This document shows, piece after piece, positions 43,164 to 54,500 of a stretch of DNA of 64,000 bases. The stretch covers positions 1,217,501 through 1,281,500 of the forward strand of contig CALNXK010000158.1 of NCBI GenBank assembly GCA_942486035.1. The letters run 5' to 3'. A model generated the notes under the pieces. The model did not search any database. It had not been told where the DNA came from and saw only the letters and a program-made list of their open reading frames with translations. Every line of letters begins with the position of its first letter. Position 1 is the stretch's first letter. The stretch comes from Porites lobata (taxonomy: Eukaryota > Cnidaria > Anthozoa > Scleractinia > Poritidae). The position numbers and the translations under genes were made by a program.

Positions 43164-43901
43164 GGGTCCGAAATTAACTTTTTTAATACAGGCGCCAACT
43201 GGTGATCAAGTATAAATTTTTGGTCACCAGAGGGAAAATAATGGTGGCCAAAAATTTCCCCTCCCCTTTTTTCAAATAAAAGTTTAAACACAAATAAAAA
43301 ATACATGGTATATATGGACATTTTGATGCTCAAAAATTGCACTACTTCCGCTCCCGATACCAGAAAGCAACCGTACGTGTATGAGTGAAGTCTTCTTTTT
43401 TTTCCCACAAATTACTTTTTAGAGATATAAAGCTGTCTGACCTAGGACATAGGAACAGAAAGCTATCTGCCCATGACTGAACTGAACATATCAAAACTCC
43501 ATTTTCTTCCGATAATTACCACAAAACACGAAACATAAACATGAGTCAGCCTGCCATGTTGCTTGTACCAGGCCACAACCGTGGATATATGGGTGCAGTA
43601 TAATTACATATACATAATGTACTGTAGCGTATTTCAGCTGAAAGCACCATGGCGACTTGGAAACATTCAACTCGTATTGATACAAGCCATTGTGGAGATA
43701 TTTTTGTTGCAAGATTCGTTTCACTTTTAATTAAAAAATATCAGGAGGACAAAAAGTACATGTAAGACACCTGTTTAGCATTTTCTTCGAACATGAAAGT
43801 CCACAAGACAAGTCGGCAGCTGGCAACTAGCTATGAAATTCTGGTCGCCAGTATTGAATTTTTAGTCGCATTGGCAACCGGGAAGGTGTAATTTCGGACC
43901 C
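43164..43901. mobile_element. MITE with GGGTCCGAAATTA...TAATTTCGGACCC ends
   Basis: Inverted ends GGGTCCGAAATTA and TAATTTCGGACCC lie 738 bp apart. Subterminal blocks (TAAATTTTTGGTCACCAG against CTGGTCGCCAGTATTGAATTTTTA) are also inverted. No transposase frame is present. The right end abuts the recombinase fragment, so insertion here may have cut that gene. Confidence 0.6.
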
Positions 43902-43904
43902 CGG

Positions 43905-44477
43905 ATATTGCTACAAGATAATGTTTTCTTGAAAACAAATTTGCTGTTATTAATTGCCTGCGGCTTCAACAAGTGTTGAGAGGGGTCAAACGTTCCCAGG
44001 GTTCCCCGGCTGCTCAGCGCCTTCCGATTACTGACAGCCTTCTCTTGGTCATTCACCGGGCGTTGGACCTCAAGTTTTTCGATCATTGGGCCTTTTGGGC
44101 AGCCTGCCTGCTGGGTTTTTTTGGTTTTCTCCGTGCTGCTGAATTTACAGTCCCCAATTTAGCCAGCATTTCTCCAGCTATTCATCTTTCAGTGGCTGAC
44201 ATCGCAGTGGATTCGCGCCAGTCACCAACCTGCCTCCGTGTTGGATAAAAGCGTCGAAACTGATCCGTTCCGCCAAGGCTGCCACATCCATATTGGTCTG
44301 GGAAGGGCACCCCTCTGCGCAGTTCACGCTTTGATGGCATACCTCTCTGTACGAGGAAATATCCCTGGCCCCTTGTTCCTTCTTGCGAATGGTCAACCTT
44401 TGTCTCGCGCAACTTTGACCAATTGGCCGCGGCAAATTTTCTCTACCGCGGGGATTGAGGGCAATTTTTCCAGCCAC
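43905..44477 (+). pseudogene. Tyrosine recombinase (Crypton/DIRS-like), N-terminal and central part, broken
   Basis: The plus-strand frame from about 43930 reads LQQVLRGVKRSQGS, LPITDSLLLVIHRAL, and LLGFFGFLRAAEFTV, which holds the first catalytic arginine. A frameshift near 44240 moves it to the next frame: DPFRQGCHIHIG, CAVHALMAYLSVRG, PLSRATLTNW and GIEGNFSSH. The frame then runs into unrelated sequence at about 44477, just before the expected H-x-x-R motif. The upstream part is missing at the MITE boundary. Such recombinases mobilise Crypton and DIRS elements in cnidarian genomes. This copy cannot be active as it stands. Confidence 0.8.
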
Positions 44478-44701
44478 ACCAAGAGGGAGGGAGGGTGGGA
44501 TGGGAAAAACCAAAGCACAAACTGGCACGCAAACAGCAAGCTATTGCAACAACACTTTGTGAAGAACTGCAAGCAAGCAACTGCGTATATAAGTCACGAG
44601 GTGCCCCTGCTAGAGGCATCGGGCCACCCCTACTATAGCTGGGGACACAGCTGACCAGCATTGCTTCGAGGTTAACTTTGCCTAAATTACATTTAGCCAC
44701 A

Positions 44702-44810
44702 TAAACTCATCACCAATAGATGAGCTAGGGCGTTGGTGCCTACAAAGTTGGTGGAGCTGGGCAATGCTCTAGCATGAGGAGCAGGTATCCATGGCAACCC
44801 TGCGAGCGGC
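44702..44810 (+). repeat. Repeat arm A around the inverted recombinase segment
   Basis: It begins TAAACTCATCACCAATAGAT and includes TTGGTGGAGC and CATGGCAACCCTGCGAGCG. It is the reverse complement of 45292-45400, with a few mismatches. If the segment between 44477 and 45228 is turned back, the two copies become direct repeats. Confidence 0.8.
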
Positions 44811-45064
44811 CCCCAACCCACCGGGATCTCCTTGGTGCTTGAAAAAGGAGGGGCCAGCAAACAAGGGTGAAATGGAACCTCCGACTCCAACAACCCCAAG
44901 CACCAAGCGCAGCAGTTGCATCGAAAAACAGACACACTTACCAAATGAAAGCAGCTGACAGTGAGAGCAACGCCAAACAACTGCAGTGCAAGCCCCGGGC
45001 AATTCGGTGCTAAACTCGACCGCAATGTAGAAGGAGCTGTGGATAACCAATGGCAAGGACACAC

Positions 45065-45228
45065 GATGTCAAGCCAGCTGACCAGAGATGCCTGCAAGAG
45101 CTTCCGAGGGCGTGCGGATATAAAGCTGGTATGCATTGCTAGTCCAACGTCCAAGAGCCTGAATCAGGTGGTCATGAATGCCGTTGCGAGCTGCTACCGT
45201 GGCTGCCCCAATGCGGAAGCTGTGGGCT
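45065..45228 (-). pseudogene. Tyrosine recombinase C-terminal part, inverted
   Basis: On the minus strand from 45228 the frame reads HSFRIGAATVAARNG, DHLIQALGRW and SNAYQLYIRTP, ending at a TGA near 45065. These are the missing boxes of the recombinase at 43905-44477: H-x-x-R, the GRW box and the nucleophilic tyrosine. They lie on the opposite strand. All catalytic residues expected in this part are present. Confidence 0.85.
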
Positions 45229-45291
45229 AGGTAAGTATTGGGTCGGTAAGTATTCCACTGAATTGTTCAGTGTGACGGTGCCTGGTGGGGG

Positions 45292-45400
45292 GCGCTCGCA
45301 GGGTTGCCATGGATACCTCCTCCTCATGCTAGAGCATTGCTCGGCTCCACCAACTTTGTAAGCACCAACGCCCCAAGCTCATCTATTGGTGATGAGTTTA
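45292..45400 (-). repeat. Repeat arm B around the inverted recombinase segment
   Basis: Inverted partner of 44702-44810, ending ATCTATTGGTGATGAGTTTA. The two arms bound a 700-bp structure that looks like a foldback element but contains recombinase coding sequence. Confidence 0.8.
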
Positions 45401-46113
45401 ATGGCTGATACCAAGCAGAATGCATGATGCAAATTTAATGTAAAACCATTCACTGCATGATAAACAGTGAATTAGACCAATTTTTGTATTGATGTATATG
45501 TTGTAGATATTTTTTTATCTTAGGTAATTTTTGTTTTCCTTTTGTTTTTGAGTATGACAATGCTTGCTAACAAAGTTGAAACAAGAAGGAAAAATAAAAA
45601 TTACCTGAGAGATTAAAAATTAGCTACTAGGAACCTTGCAAGAAGCATATCTATTATTGTGTAGTTCCAGAAAATATCCATACCCCCCATGAAGGGCATG
45701 TGTTTACTTTAGTCCCCCCCACCCCCCCCGAATTGCCATTATGCACTGTAGGGGGTGCTTGTCATAATCCCCCAGCCCCTGGAATTTCTGTAAATTTTTT
45801 TACTTGGTTGGGTACCTTCTGCAAAGTATATTTGTGTCAAAAATATTCTTGCACTGTATTATTGTCTGCAAAAGATAATTTTTCTGAGATTATGTGTCTA
45901 ATAATCTCAAGGACTTTCTTAGCTAATAATTAACCATATATAGAGGTGATACCTTGCACTACTAACTACGTGAATAGTGCCATTTTCAAGAGAACCAGTT
46001 TCATTCAAACTAAACACCAGGTGAACTTTCATTACTTCATTTCAGTTAGAACATGTTACAGAAAGGCTTCAAAGTGAACATGACCAAATTACGGTGAATC
46101 AAAATAATGTGTA

Positions 46114-46363
46114 CAGCGTGCAAAGAAAGTGGTGTCCGATAGCCTGGGGCTAGTGGATTTTGCTATCGGGCTAGTGAATTCTGTTCCTAACTTGCCCGAT
46201 GGGCAAGTGATTTATTTGGGGGGGAATTCAAATTACAGAAGAACTGTAATCAATCCTGGTCATCAAATTTTTTCAGGCTAGTTGAAATGACTTTCGGGCT
46301 AGTACATGCTAGGTACAGCTTGCCCAAATGGCAAGATGTAAAACTAACTTCCTTTGCACCCTG
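46114..46363. mobile_element. MITE with possible 5-bp target duplication GTGTA
   Basis: The ends CAGCGTGCAAAG and CTTTGCACCCTG are inverted and flanked by GTGTA at 46109-46113 and 46364-46368. The interior contains repeated GGGCTAGTG and TTGCCC/GGGCAA pairs. Noncoding, 250 bp. Confidence 0.65.
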
Positions 46364-46444
46364 GTGTAATAAAGTAACGGCTAGATAACCGGAAGTTTAT
46401 TCATGAGCTGATGAATTGTATTAAAGAATACTAGGTAATAGAAT

Positions 46445-46573
46445 CAATGTAGGTTTCTGGGAGCCCACCTACCCCTCCCCTAAGCCATCATTATCACTTA
46501 CTTCTTACTCAAGCCAAAATGTTGCCTCATGAGAGGGGTAGGTGGGCAGTTTCCCAGAAACCTACTTTGATGC
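46445..46573. mobile_element. Short foldback MITE
   Basis: CAATGTAGGTTTCTGGGA..CCCACCTACCCCTC pairs with GAGGGGTAGGTGGG..TCCCAGAAACCTACTTTG. Arms are about 38 bases around a 50-base centre. Confidence 0.75.
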
Positions 46574-46868
46574 GAACGCTTTCGAAAATAGCATTTAGTC
46601 GACCATAGGTAAAAGTTGATCAATGCAAACAAATTATAATACTTGTTTTGAAACACTGGTAACATTAAATAACTGACAGCTTTCTCAACAGAGCTGTTAT
46701 TTATTAATAACTCACCAATCTCATGATCACTCAGACCACCTGGAAAAAGACCTCTGTAACAACCCCCCACTCCCTCTGAAATTGCCTCTTTTTAGACCCC
46801 CCACCCCCTCTGAATTTCTGTTGCCATTCGAGGGGGGTGGGGTATGGATAGTTTCTGGAAATACACAT

Positions 46869-47636
46869 TACACTTTCGAAAGGGAGGAAAAAGAGTTAAA
46901 ATTTTGCAGGCAAAGCAACCTTCTTACAAGACAGAAATTATACAAAGTACAAATGCAAATCTCAGGGTGTCTTGCTTCAGGGTGCTCATTGGCTACTGAT
47001 TCAGTACATTGAAGTTCATTGATTGTTTGTAAACATTATTTGTCCAGAATAGCGTTCATGTTATACATCTTTGTCTTTTTGTAGAAATGAAATGCTGGCA
47101 AAAGGGAAATAATACATGTCCAGTTGAAAGTTGTATAGAAATCAGATTTCAACATGACCATTGGAGAAAGCTTAGGAGGAATAGAAAGAACAGTACTATC
47201 TGGTATGTTCAAACCATAAACTCCAGTGAGCATTAGCCCAAGTAAAAGGAATTTGGGGACCACATGAGGCAAAGAGAACAGTTTTTTACCTCGGCCTCGC
47301 ACCCACGCGCGATCCCCAAGTTGGATCTGCTGTTGCTCTACTGATTACGCTGTCAACCCTGCGTGGAGTGAGTCGTGGGTGATTTGTGTGGTGGTTCGCG
47401 TAGAGGGTAGAATGTGTAACTGTACATATCTAATAATCTATTATCTGCCATGTACATTGTTAGCACTGTGTAGCAAATGATCGACAGACAATTATCTCTG
47501 TCCAGAGTGAAAATTCATCAAGTTCTACAAAACTCCATTAAACCCCAATCAGTGTTACCACTACTTTGTATATGTACCCTATTTTAATAAAAAGACTACT
47601 ACAACGTGTATTTCAACTTTTTGTTATCGTTTCAGG
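46869..47636. other. No gene recognised
   Basis: Short frames only. The stretch could include the start of the candidate transcript at 47637-51490, but no promoter element is evident. Confidence 0.5.
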
Positions 47637-47899
47637 GTTTCTGTGGCTGCCTTACTGTGGAAATAATATGAAAGCTGCTCACACTCGGCATTTCAACAGG
47701 TGAGTGCTTTGAGTTTATGGGAATCCTAGTTTCTTTGTGAACTGATTTTTTCCAAATTGGAAACTCGTGCTAACTTCTTAGTTTCTTCATATCTCTACAG
47801 GTGATGACAGCAGGCTTTGGGATTGCCAAGTAAACTTTATTGATCATGATTCATGTTTTCCCGCTTTCTTTTTTCAAGAGAAGACGGCCCACATTACTC

Positions 47900-48910
47900 C
47901 GATCTAAAATTATCAACGTGGACAATGAGAATCCTGGTTTGTTTGGGAACTGATTTTTTGTGGAAATTCGACGGAGTGTATAGGCGTTGAAATGCATTTT
48001 GCGTAAACCGCTGACACTCTAACCGATATTACACATTAAATCAGGGAACAGAGAAACGTTGGGATACCAAACTAAAATTATCAACTCGGACAATGGGAAT
48101 CCTGGTTTCTTTGGGAACTGATTTTTTGTGGAAATTCGACGGGGTGTATAGGTGTTGAACCGCATTTTGCGTAAACCGCTGACACTCAAACCGATATTAC
48201 ACAATAAATCAGGGAACAGAAAAACGAGGGATACCAAACTAAAATTATCAACGCGGACAATGGGAATCCTGGTTTCTTTGGGATCTGATTTTTTGTGGAA
48301 ATTCGATTGGGTGTATAGGTGTTGAAACGCATTTTGCGTAAACCGCTGACACTCAAACCGATATTACGCAATAAATCAGGGAACATAAAAAACGTAGGGA
48401 TACCAAACTAAAATTATCAACACGGACAATGGGAATCCTGGTTTCTTTGGGAACTGATTTTTTGTGGAAATTCGATTGGGTGTATAGGTGTTGAAACGCA
48501 TTTTGCGTAAACCGCTGACACTCAAACCGATATTACGCAATAAATCAGGGAACATAAAAAACGTAGGGATACCAAACTAAAGTTATCAACACGGACAATG
48601 GGAATCCTGGTTTCTTTGGGAACTGATTTTTTGTGGAAATTCGATTGGGTGTATAGGTGTTGAAACGCATTTTGCGTAAACCGCTGACACTCAAACCGAT
48701 ATTACACGATAAATCAGGGAACATAAAAAACGTAGGGATACCAAACTAAAATTATCAACACGGACAATGGGATTCCTGGTTTCTTTGGGAACTGACTTTT
48801 TGTGGAAATTCGATTGGGTGTATAGGTGTTGAAACGCATTTTGCCAAAACCGCTGACACTCAAACCGATATTACACAATAAATCAGGGAACAGAGAAACG
48901 TAGGGATACC
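47900..48910. repeat. 170-bp tandem array, six copies
   Basis: The unit contains AAAATTATCAACACGGACAA, TTCTTTGGGAACTGATTTTT, CGCATTTTGCGTAAACCGCT and AATAAATCAGGGAACA. Copies start near 47906, 48074, 48240, 48410, 48580 and 48750, with few differences between neighbours. The array is flanked on both sides by a related sequence ending in the acceptor-like ATCTCTACAG (47790-47800 and 49042-49051). Confidence 0.88.
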
Positions 48911-49869
48911 ACTCAATTCATTGGATACTTTTCAAATTGGAAACTCATACTGGAGTTGAAACTAAAATAACCATAAGATACCCCTCTCACTGAGATTTTT
49001 TCCAAAGCGAAAACTTATTCTAACTTTTTATTTGCTTTTTATCTCTACAGGTAATGGTTTAGTGAATTTTCTTCCTAGATTTCTAACGTTTTTCCTTGAT
49101 TGTCTCTAGTGTTGTTGTTTTAGATTGGCCATAACACTGGGCTTTGTAGGCTTTGAATTTTATTCAGTCTTTCCAGGTCAAAGTGAATATGTGCATAATT
49201 CGAGCTTAGAATAGAGTTGGAGTCCTGAATCCTGACTTACACATGGCTGCTTTTGGTTGACCTGTTGTATCTTCAAGTTTTATAGTTTGGGTGGTACGAT
49301 TATATCACGTTATGAATTGTTTTTAATAAATTACACATGTAGAAAGGTCTTTTATAATAAATACTATCACGATTTCACTTAGCAACGACTGACTTTCTGT
49401 AAGAAACCATATCCCATTAAGACATTTTTTTTGAGTTGAGAGTAAACACAGTGATGTTCTTTTGTGATCGTTTTTAACTTCCAACAGATTGTTATCTATT
49501 ATTTTATCTGAATAACCTCTCATATTGAGTCTTGTCATCCTCTTAAATGTCTGAATGCACTCTTCTTTTTTCTAAGAAAGTTGTTTTTCTGGCCCATTAT
49601 GAATATTCTTAGTGTTCTCCAAATTTTAGGCTCAAAATATTCTTGTACTACTCTTAAATTGAAGTTTAATGCCATTTCCGTTTCAGCATATATTGGGGTA
49701 TCAATGTACTGTTCATCGAACTGTTATTAGCATTGAACATTTGGCTTTTATAGTTAGTGCATTTTTTGAGTTTGCTTCTTCGTTTTTTGTTTAGAGAAAG
49801 AATTAATTATTCAAATTCAAAGTAGACAGACTGCAAATTGTAGTAGTTGCTAAAAAATATCTACGTATC

Positions 49870-49900
<31 letters not shown>

Positions 49901-51233
49901 AGTGCAATTCGACAATTGGTTTCGACTCCATTGTATTAGATAAATTTATAACTCATAATGTTATTTTATTAACAGATTTTCAACACACAAAATTAATTAT
50001 ATCTTGTTGAAAATCTCAGCCTTGGGTTTATTCTTATAATATTCTTAAAATTTGCAGATTTCAGCCTCGTTATGTTTATAAAATCTATTCTGGTAAAAAA
50101 AGAAGGCCTCACCCTTAATAAGTTATTTTTCAACCCCTAGTGGGGAATTTGTAAAGCAATGTTTGTAATGGAAAATCTCCTTCGGTTTAGTGATTTTTAG
50201 ATCTGTTCGCACATAAAGGATTGATTCCATTTTAATCCTTTCTCCTTTGTTTTTCTGTCCTTGTTTTCTAACAGGTACGAGTGTTGACATTTTGAATTTA
50301 TTGCTTGCCCTGCTCGTGAAGTCTACCTGTTATAATGCAGCACTTTTAGACATGGATGCATGAACAGGTATGATTTTGTTACCTTCTACTTGCTTTTATC
50401 CTCAAAGAAAATCAACTTATTTGACTTTGAATTGAAATGTGTACTTTTAGGCGGAAAAAATCGTTTAAACATTCTTATTTGCAAGGGCTGTAGTCGTGTT
50501 CTCGTTTTATCGATGAGCCCTGAGTTTATGTTGTAAACTTGTTTAAAAGTGAAAGTTTTTTATGATAAAATGGCTTGGTGGATATTTTATATACGTCAGC
50601 AAACGTTAGATACACAGTAAGCCAAGCTTAGGATTACAATCCTGTTTTCGGTTTAACTGATTATTTTTTCTGTCAATTTATTTTCAAACACTGTTTACTG
50701 TGGAAACAGGTCGAGAGCCCTAAGCCCACAGACCCCAGTAAGGAAAGGAACATTTTAAATAATTATGCTCATCAGTTACTGCTGTCGCTCTGAGAAAGAA
50801 TGTTTTCACTTGTTTTCCTGGCCTTGTTTACAATGAATGTCAAGTTACTTTGCCTTTGTTACAAATTTACCCTTCTATGAGTGTACCAAATAACAATTAC
50901 TGTAAGAGGCTACTACTCTCAAGGTGGTGAAATGTATGAAATACCATTTGATTTGGAACAAAAACCTGCCATGATAGAACATTTTTTCTCCTAAAGAAGA
51001 CAATAATTATTATACCCTGCACTGTACATTTTGGAATAATTATGCGATATCAGCCAGGACCCATAAAACTGTCATTTTTAGCTTAGAATTCTCCTTTTTT
51101 CAAATAAGCTCACTGTATGGTACAGATGCTTATATTATTGACATTACAGCTAATCAAATGATTTGTATTGGTTAGTGCTGCCCTCTTAGATCTGAGACAG
51201 AGTTATAACAGCTAATTTATAATACTTCCAGCT
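48911..51233. other. No gene recognised
   Basis: AT-rich DNA with no convincing open frame; part may be intron of the candidate transcript. Confidence 0.5.
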
Positions 51234-51579
51234 ATCTGCCAAAGCAAAAGAACAAGATTAAGAAAGTGGAAGAGGAAGATTAGGAAAACTGGTCAAGAAC
51301 ATCATGGATAAAGCAACACTGAAGCGAAGTACATTTACGAGTCTTTAGCCAAGAAAAAGAACAGGAAAAGCTAACTCAGTAAAATGTCCGTCAAAATAAG
51401 AGGCATTTTTCCCCACTGTTGAAGGGGAAAGACCTTAGAGAGGGGAGGTCGTTGAAGGAAAGTACTTAATAAATTTTTTCCTATCTAGAAAATCACCAAA
51501 CACTATTTCTTGTCATATTTTCAGCACTCGGCACAAAAAAATATGAGACAACAATTAACATTTCAACAAATTAATATTT

Positions 51580-54500
51580 TTTAAGACTAGAAATAATCCT
51601 TAATGACTTTGAAGAGAGAGAAGAAACCTTTTTTGACTATATAAAAAACAATTTTTCAAAGTCCCACCTATTGCATTTTTCCAAAGGGGTTAACCCAAGC
51701 ATTGGCATTTTTTGACCAAAAGCATGAGTTAACCCCTTTGGAAAAATGCGGTTTTAAGGACTTTGAAACATTCAGTTTTTATAGTCAAAAAGGTTTCTTT
51801 TTTCTCTACAAAGTCAGTAAGTTTTATTTCTAGTCTTGTTTTGACCGAAAACAAACAAGAAAAAAGTGGCATTTTTTTACCAAAAACATGGGTTAACCTC
51901 TTTGGAAAAATGCGATTTTTGAGAGTATCAAAAATTATGTATTTATAGTCTAAAAAAGTTTTTTTTCTATCTAGAACATTATTAAACCTTAATTCTACTC
52001 TTATTTTGAGCCAGAGGAAATAATGAAAAAAATTCCAATTTTTTGACCAAAAGCATGGGCTAACCCCTTTGGAAAAATGCGATTTTTGAGACGTTGAAAA
52101 ATTTTGTTTTTCTAGTCAAAAACGTTTGTTTTCTATCTAGGACATCATTCAACCTTATTTCTAGTCCTTTTTTGACTGAAAACAAATAAAGAAAAAAATT
52201 CCATTTTTTGACTAAAAGCAGGGGTTAACCCCTTTGGAAAAATGCGATTTTTGAGACGTTGAAAAATTTTGTTTTTCTAGTCAAAAAAAGTTTGTTTCCT
52301 ATCTAGGACATCATTCAACCTTATTTCTAGTCCTTTTTTGACTGAAAACAAATAAAGAAAAAAATTCCATTTTTTGACTAAAAGCAGGGGTTAACCCCTT
52401 TGGAAAAATGCGATTTTTGAGATGTTGAAAAATTTTGTTTTTCTAGTCAAAAAAAGTTTGTTTCCTATCTAGGACATCATTCAACCTTATTTCTAGTCCT
52501 TTTTTGACTGAGAACAAATAAAGAAAAAAATGCCATTTTTTGACCAAAAGCGTGGGTTAACCCCTTTGGAAAAATGTGATTTTAAGGACTTTGAAACAGT
52601 CAGTTTTTATAGTCAAAAAAGGTTTCTTTTTTATCTACAAATTCAGTAAGTACTATTTCTAGCCTTGTTTTGACTAAAGACATATGAAAAAAGTGGCATT
52701 TATTTAACCAAACACATGGGTTAACCCCCTTGCAAAAAGGCAATTTTTGAGACTATGAAAAATTTTGTTTTTATAGTCAAAAAAAGTTTTTTTTATATCC
52801 CGAACATTATTAACCCTTAGTTCTAGTCTTATTTTTAGCGAAAACAAATAACGAAAAAAAATTCCATTTTTTGACCAAAAGCGTGGGTTAACCCCTTTGG
52901 AAAAATGCCATTCTTGAGACTTTAAAAAATTTCGTTTTTATAGTCAAAAAAGGTTTCTTTTGTATCTAAAACTTTATGTAGCATTATTTCCAGTCTTATT
53001 TTGACCGAAAACAAATAAAGAAAAAAAAATGCATTTTTTGTGCAAACGCATGGGTTAACCCCTTTAGAAAAACGCGATTTTTGGGACTTTGAAAAATTTT
53101 TTTCTTTATAATCAAAAAAGTTTGTTTTTTTTTTTTATCTAAAACATCATTAAACCTTATTTGTAGTCCTTTTTTGACAAAAAAGAAATAAAGTTAAAAC
53201 TTAGATTTTTCGACCAAAAGCGTGGGTTAACCCCTTTGGAAAAATGTGATTTTAAGGACTTTGAAACAGTCAGTTTTTATAGTCAAAAAGGGTTTCTTTT
53301 TTATCTACAAATTCAGTAAGTACTATTTCTAGTCTTGTTTTGACTACAAACATATGAAATAATTGGCATTTATTTAACCAAACACATGGGTGAACCCCTT
53401 TGCAAAAAGGCAATTTTTGAGACTACGAAAAATTTTGTTTTTATAGTCAAAAAAAGTTTTTTTTATATCCCGAACATTATTAACCCTTAGTTCTAGTCTT
53501 ATTTTTAGCGAAAACAAATAATGAAAAAAATTGCGTTTTTTGACCAAAAGCAAGGGTTAACCCCCTTTGGAAAAATGCCATTATTGAGACTTTGAAAAAT
53601 TTCGGTTTTATAGTCAAAAAGGGATTTTTTTTCTTAAACTTTATTTAGCATTATTTCTTGTCCGATATTGACCAAAAACAAACAAAGAAATAAGTGCCAC
53701 TTTTTGACCAAAAGCATGGGTTAACCCCTTTGAAAGAATACGATTTTTGGAACTTTGAAAATTTTTTTCTTTATAGTAAAAACCCGTTTGTTTTCTATCT
53801 AGAACTTTATTAAACCTTATTTCTGGTTTTATTTTGACTGTAAACAAATAATGAAAAAACTGGCATTTTTTTTTACCAAAAGCATGGGTTAATCTCTTTG
53901 AAAAAATGAGATTTTTGGGACTTTGAAAAAGTTTTTTTTTAATAGTCAAAAATAGTTTGTTTTTTCTCTACAATGTTATTAAGCCTTATTTCTAGTCTTA
54001 TTTCGACCAAATCTAAATAAAGAAAAATTAGGCATTTTTTGACCAAAAGCATGGGTTAACTCCTTTGGAAAAATGCCATTTTTGAGACATTGAAAAATTA
54101 TAGTTTTTACGGTCAAAAAAGGTTTCTTTTCTATTCAGAACATTATTAAACCTTATTTCACGTTCTTTTCTGACTGAAGACAAATAAAGAAAAAATTTGC
54201 ATGTTTTGACAAAAACCATGGGTTAATCCCCTTTAGAAAAATGTCATTATTGAGACTTTGAAAAATTTCGTTTTTATAGTCAAAAAAGTTTTTTTTTCTA
54301 TCTCAAACTTTATTTAGCATTATTTCTAGTCTTATTTTGACCAAAAACAAATAAAGAAATAACTGGCATTTTTTGTCCAAAAGCATGGGTTAACCCCTTT
54401 GGAAAAATGTGATTTTAAGGACTTTGAAACAATCAGTTTTTATAGTCAAAAAAGGTTTCTTTTTTATCTACAAATTCGGTAAGTACTATTTCTAGTCTTG

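Larger units (their letters stand above)
45658..46868. mobile_element. Inverted-repeat element with nested MITEs
   Basis: The left end TTCCAGAAAATATCCATACC is matched inverted by GGTATGGATAGTTTCTGGAA at the right end. Both ends lead into C/G-rich blocks (CCCCCCACCCCC...GAATT). Two smaller MITEs (46114-46363, 46445-46573) sit inside. It may be one nested 1.2-kb element or two half copies. Confidence 0.5.
47637..51490 (+). ncRNA. Candidate spliced noncoding transcript
   Basis: Three segments have exon-like borders on the plus strand. The first is 47637-47699 (TATCGTTTCAG before, CAACAG|GTGAGT after). The second is 50278-50367 (TTCTAACAG before, GAACAG|GTATGA after). The third runs from 51234 (TACTTCCAG before) to an AATAAA near 51467. 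No frame stays open through them and none resembles a protein, so a long noncoding RNA or a degenerate gene is possible. RNA evidence is needed; splice-like motifs of this length also occur by chance. Confidence 0.22.

Noticed and set aside
44693..45154. A 153-codon minus-strand frame rich in Leu, Cys and Trp
   Set aside because: It lies in a different frame from the clear recombinase boxes on the same strand and spans the repeat arm; it is a shadow.
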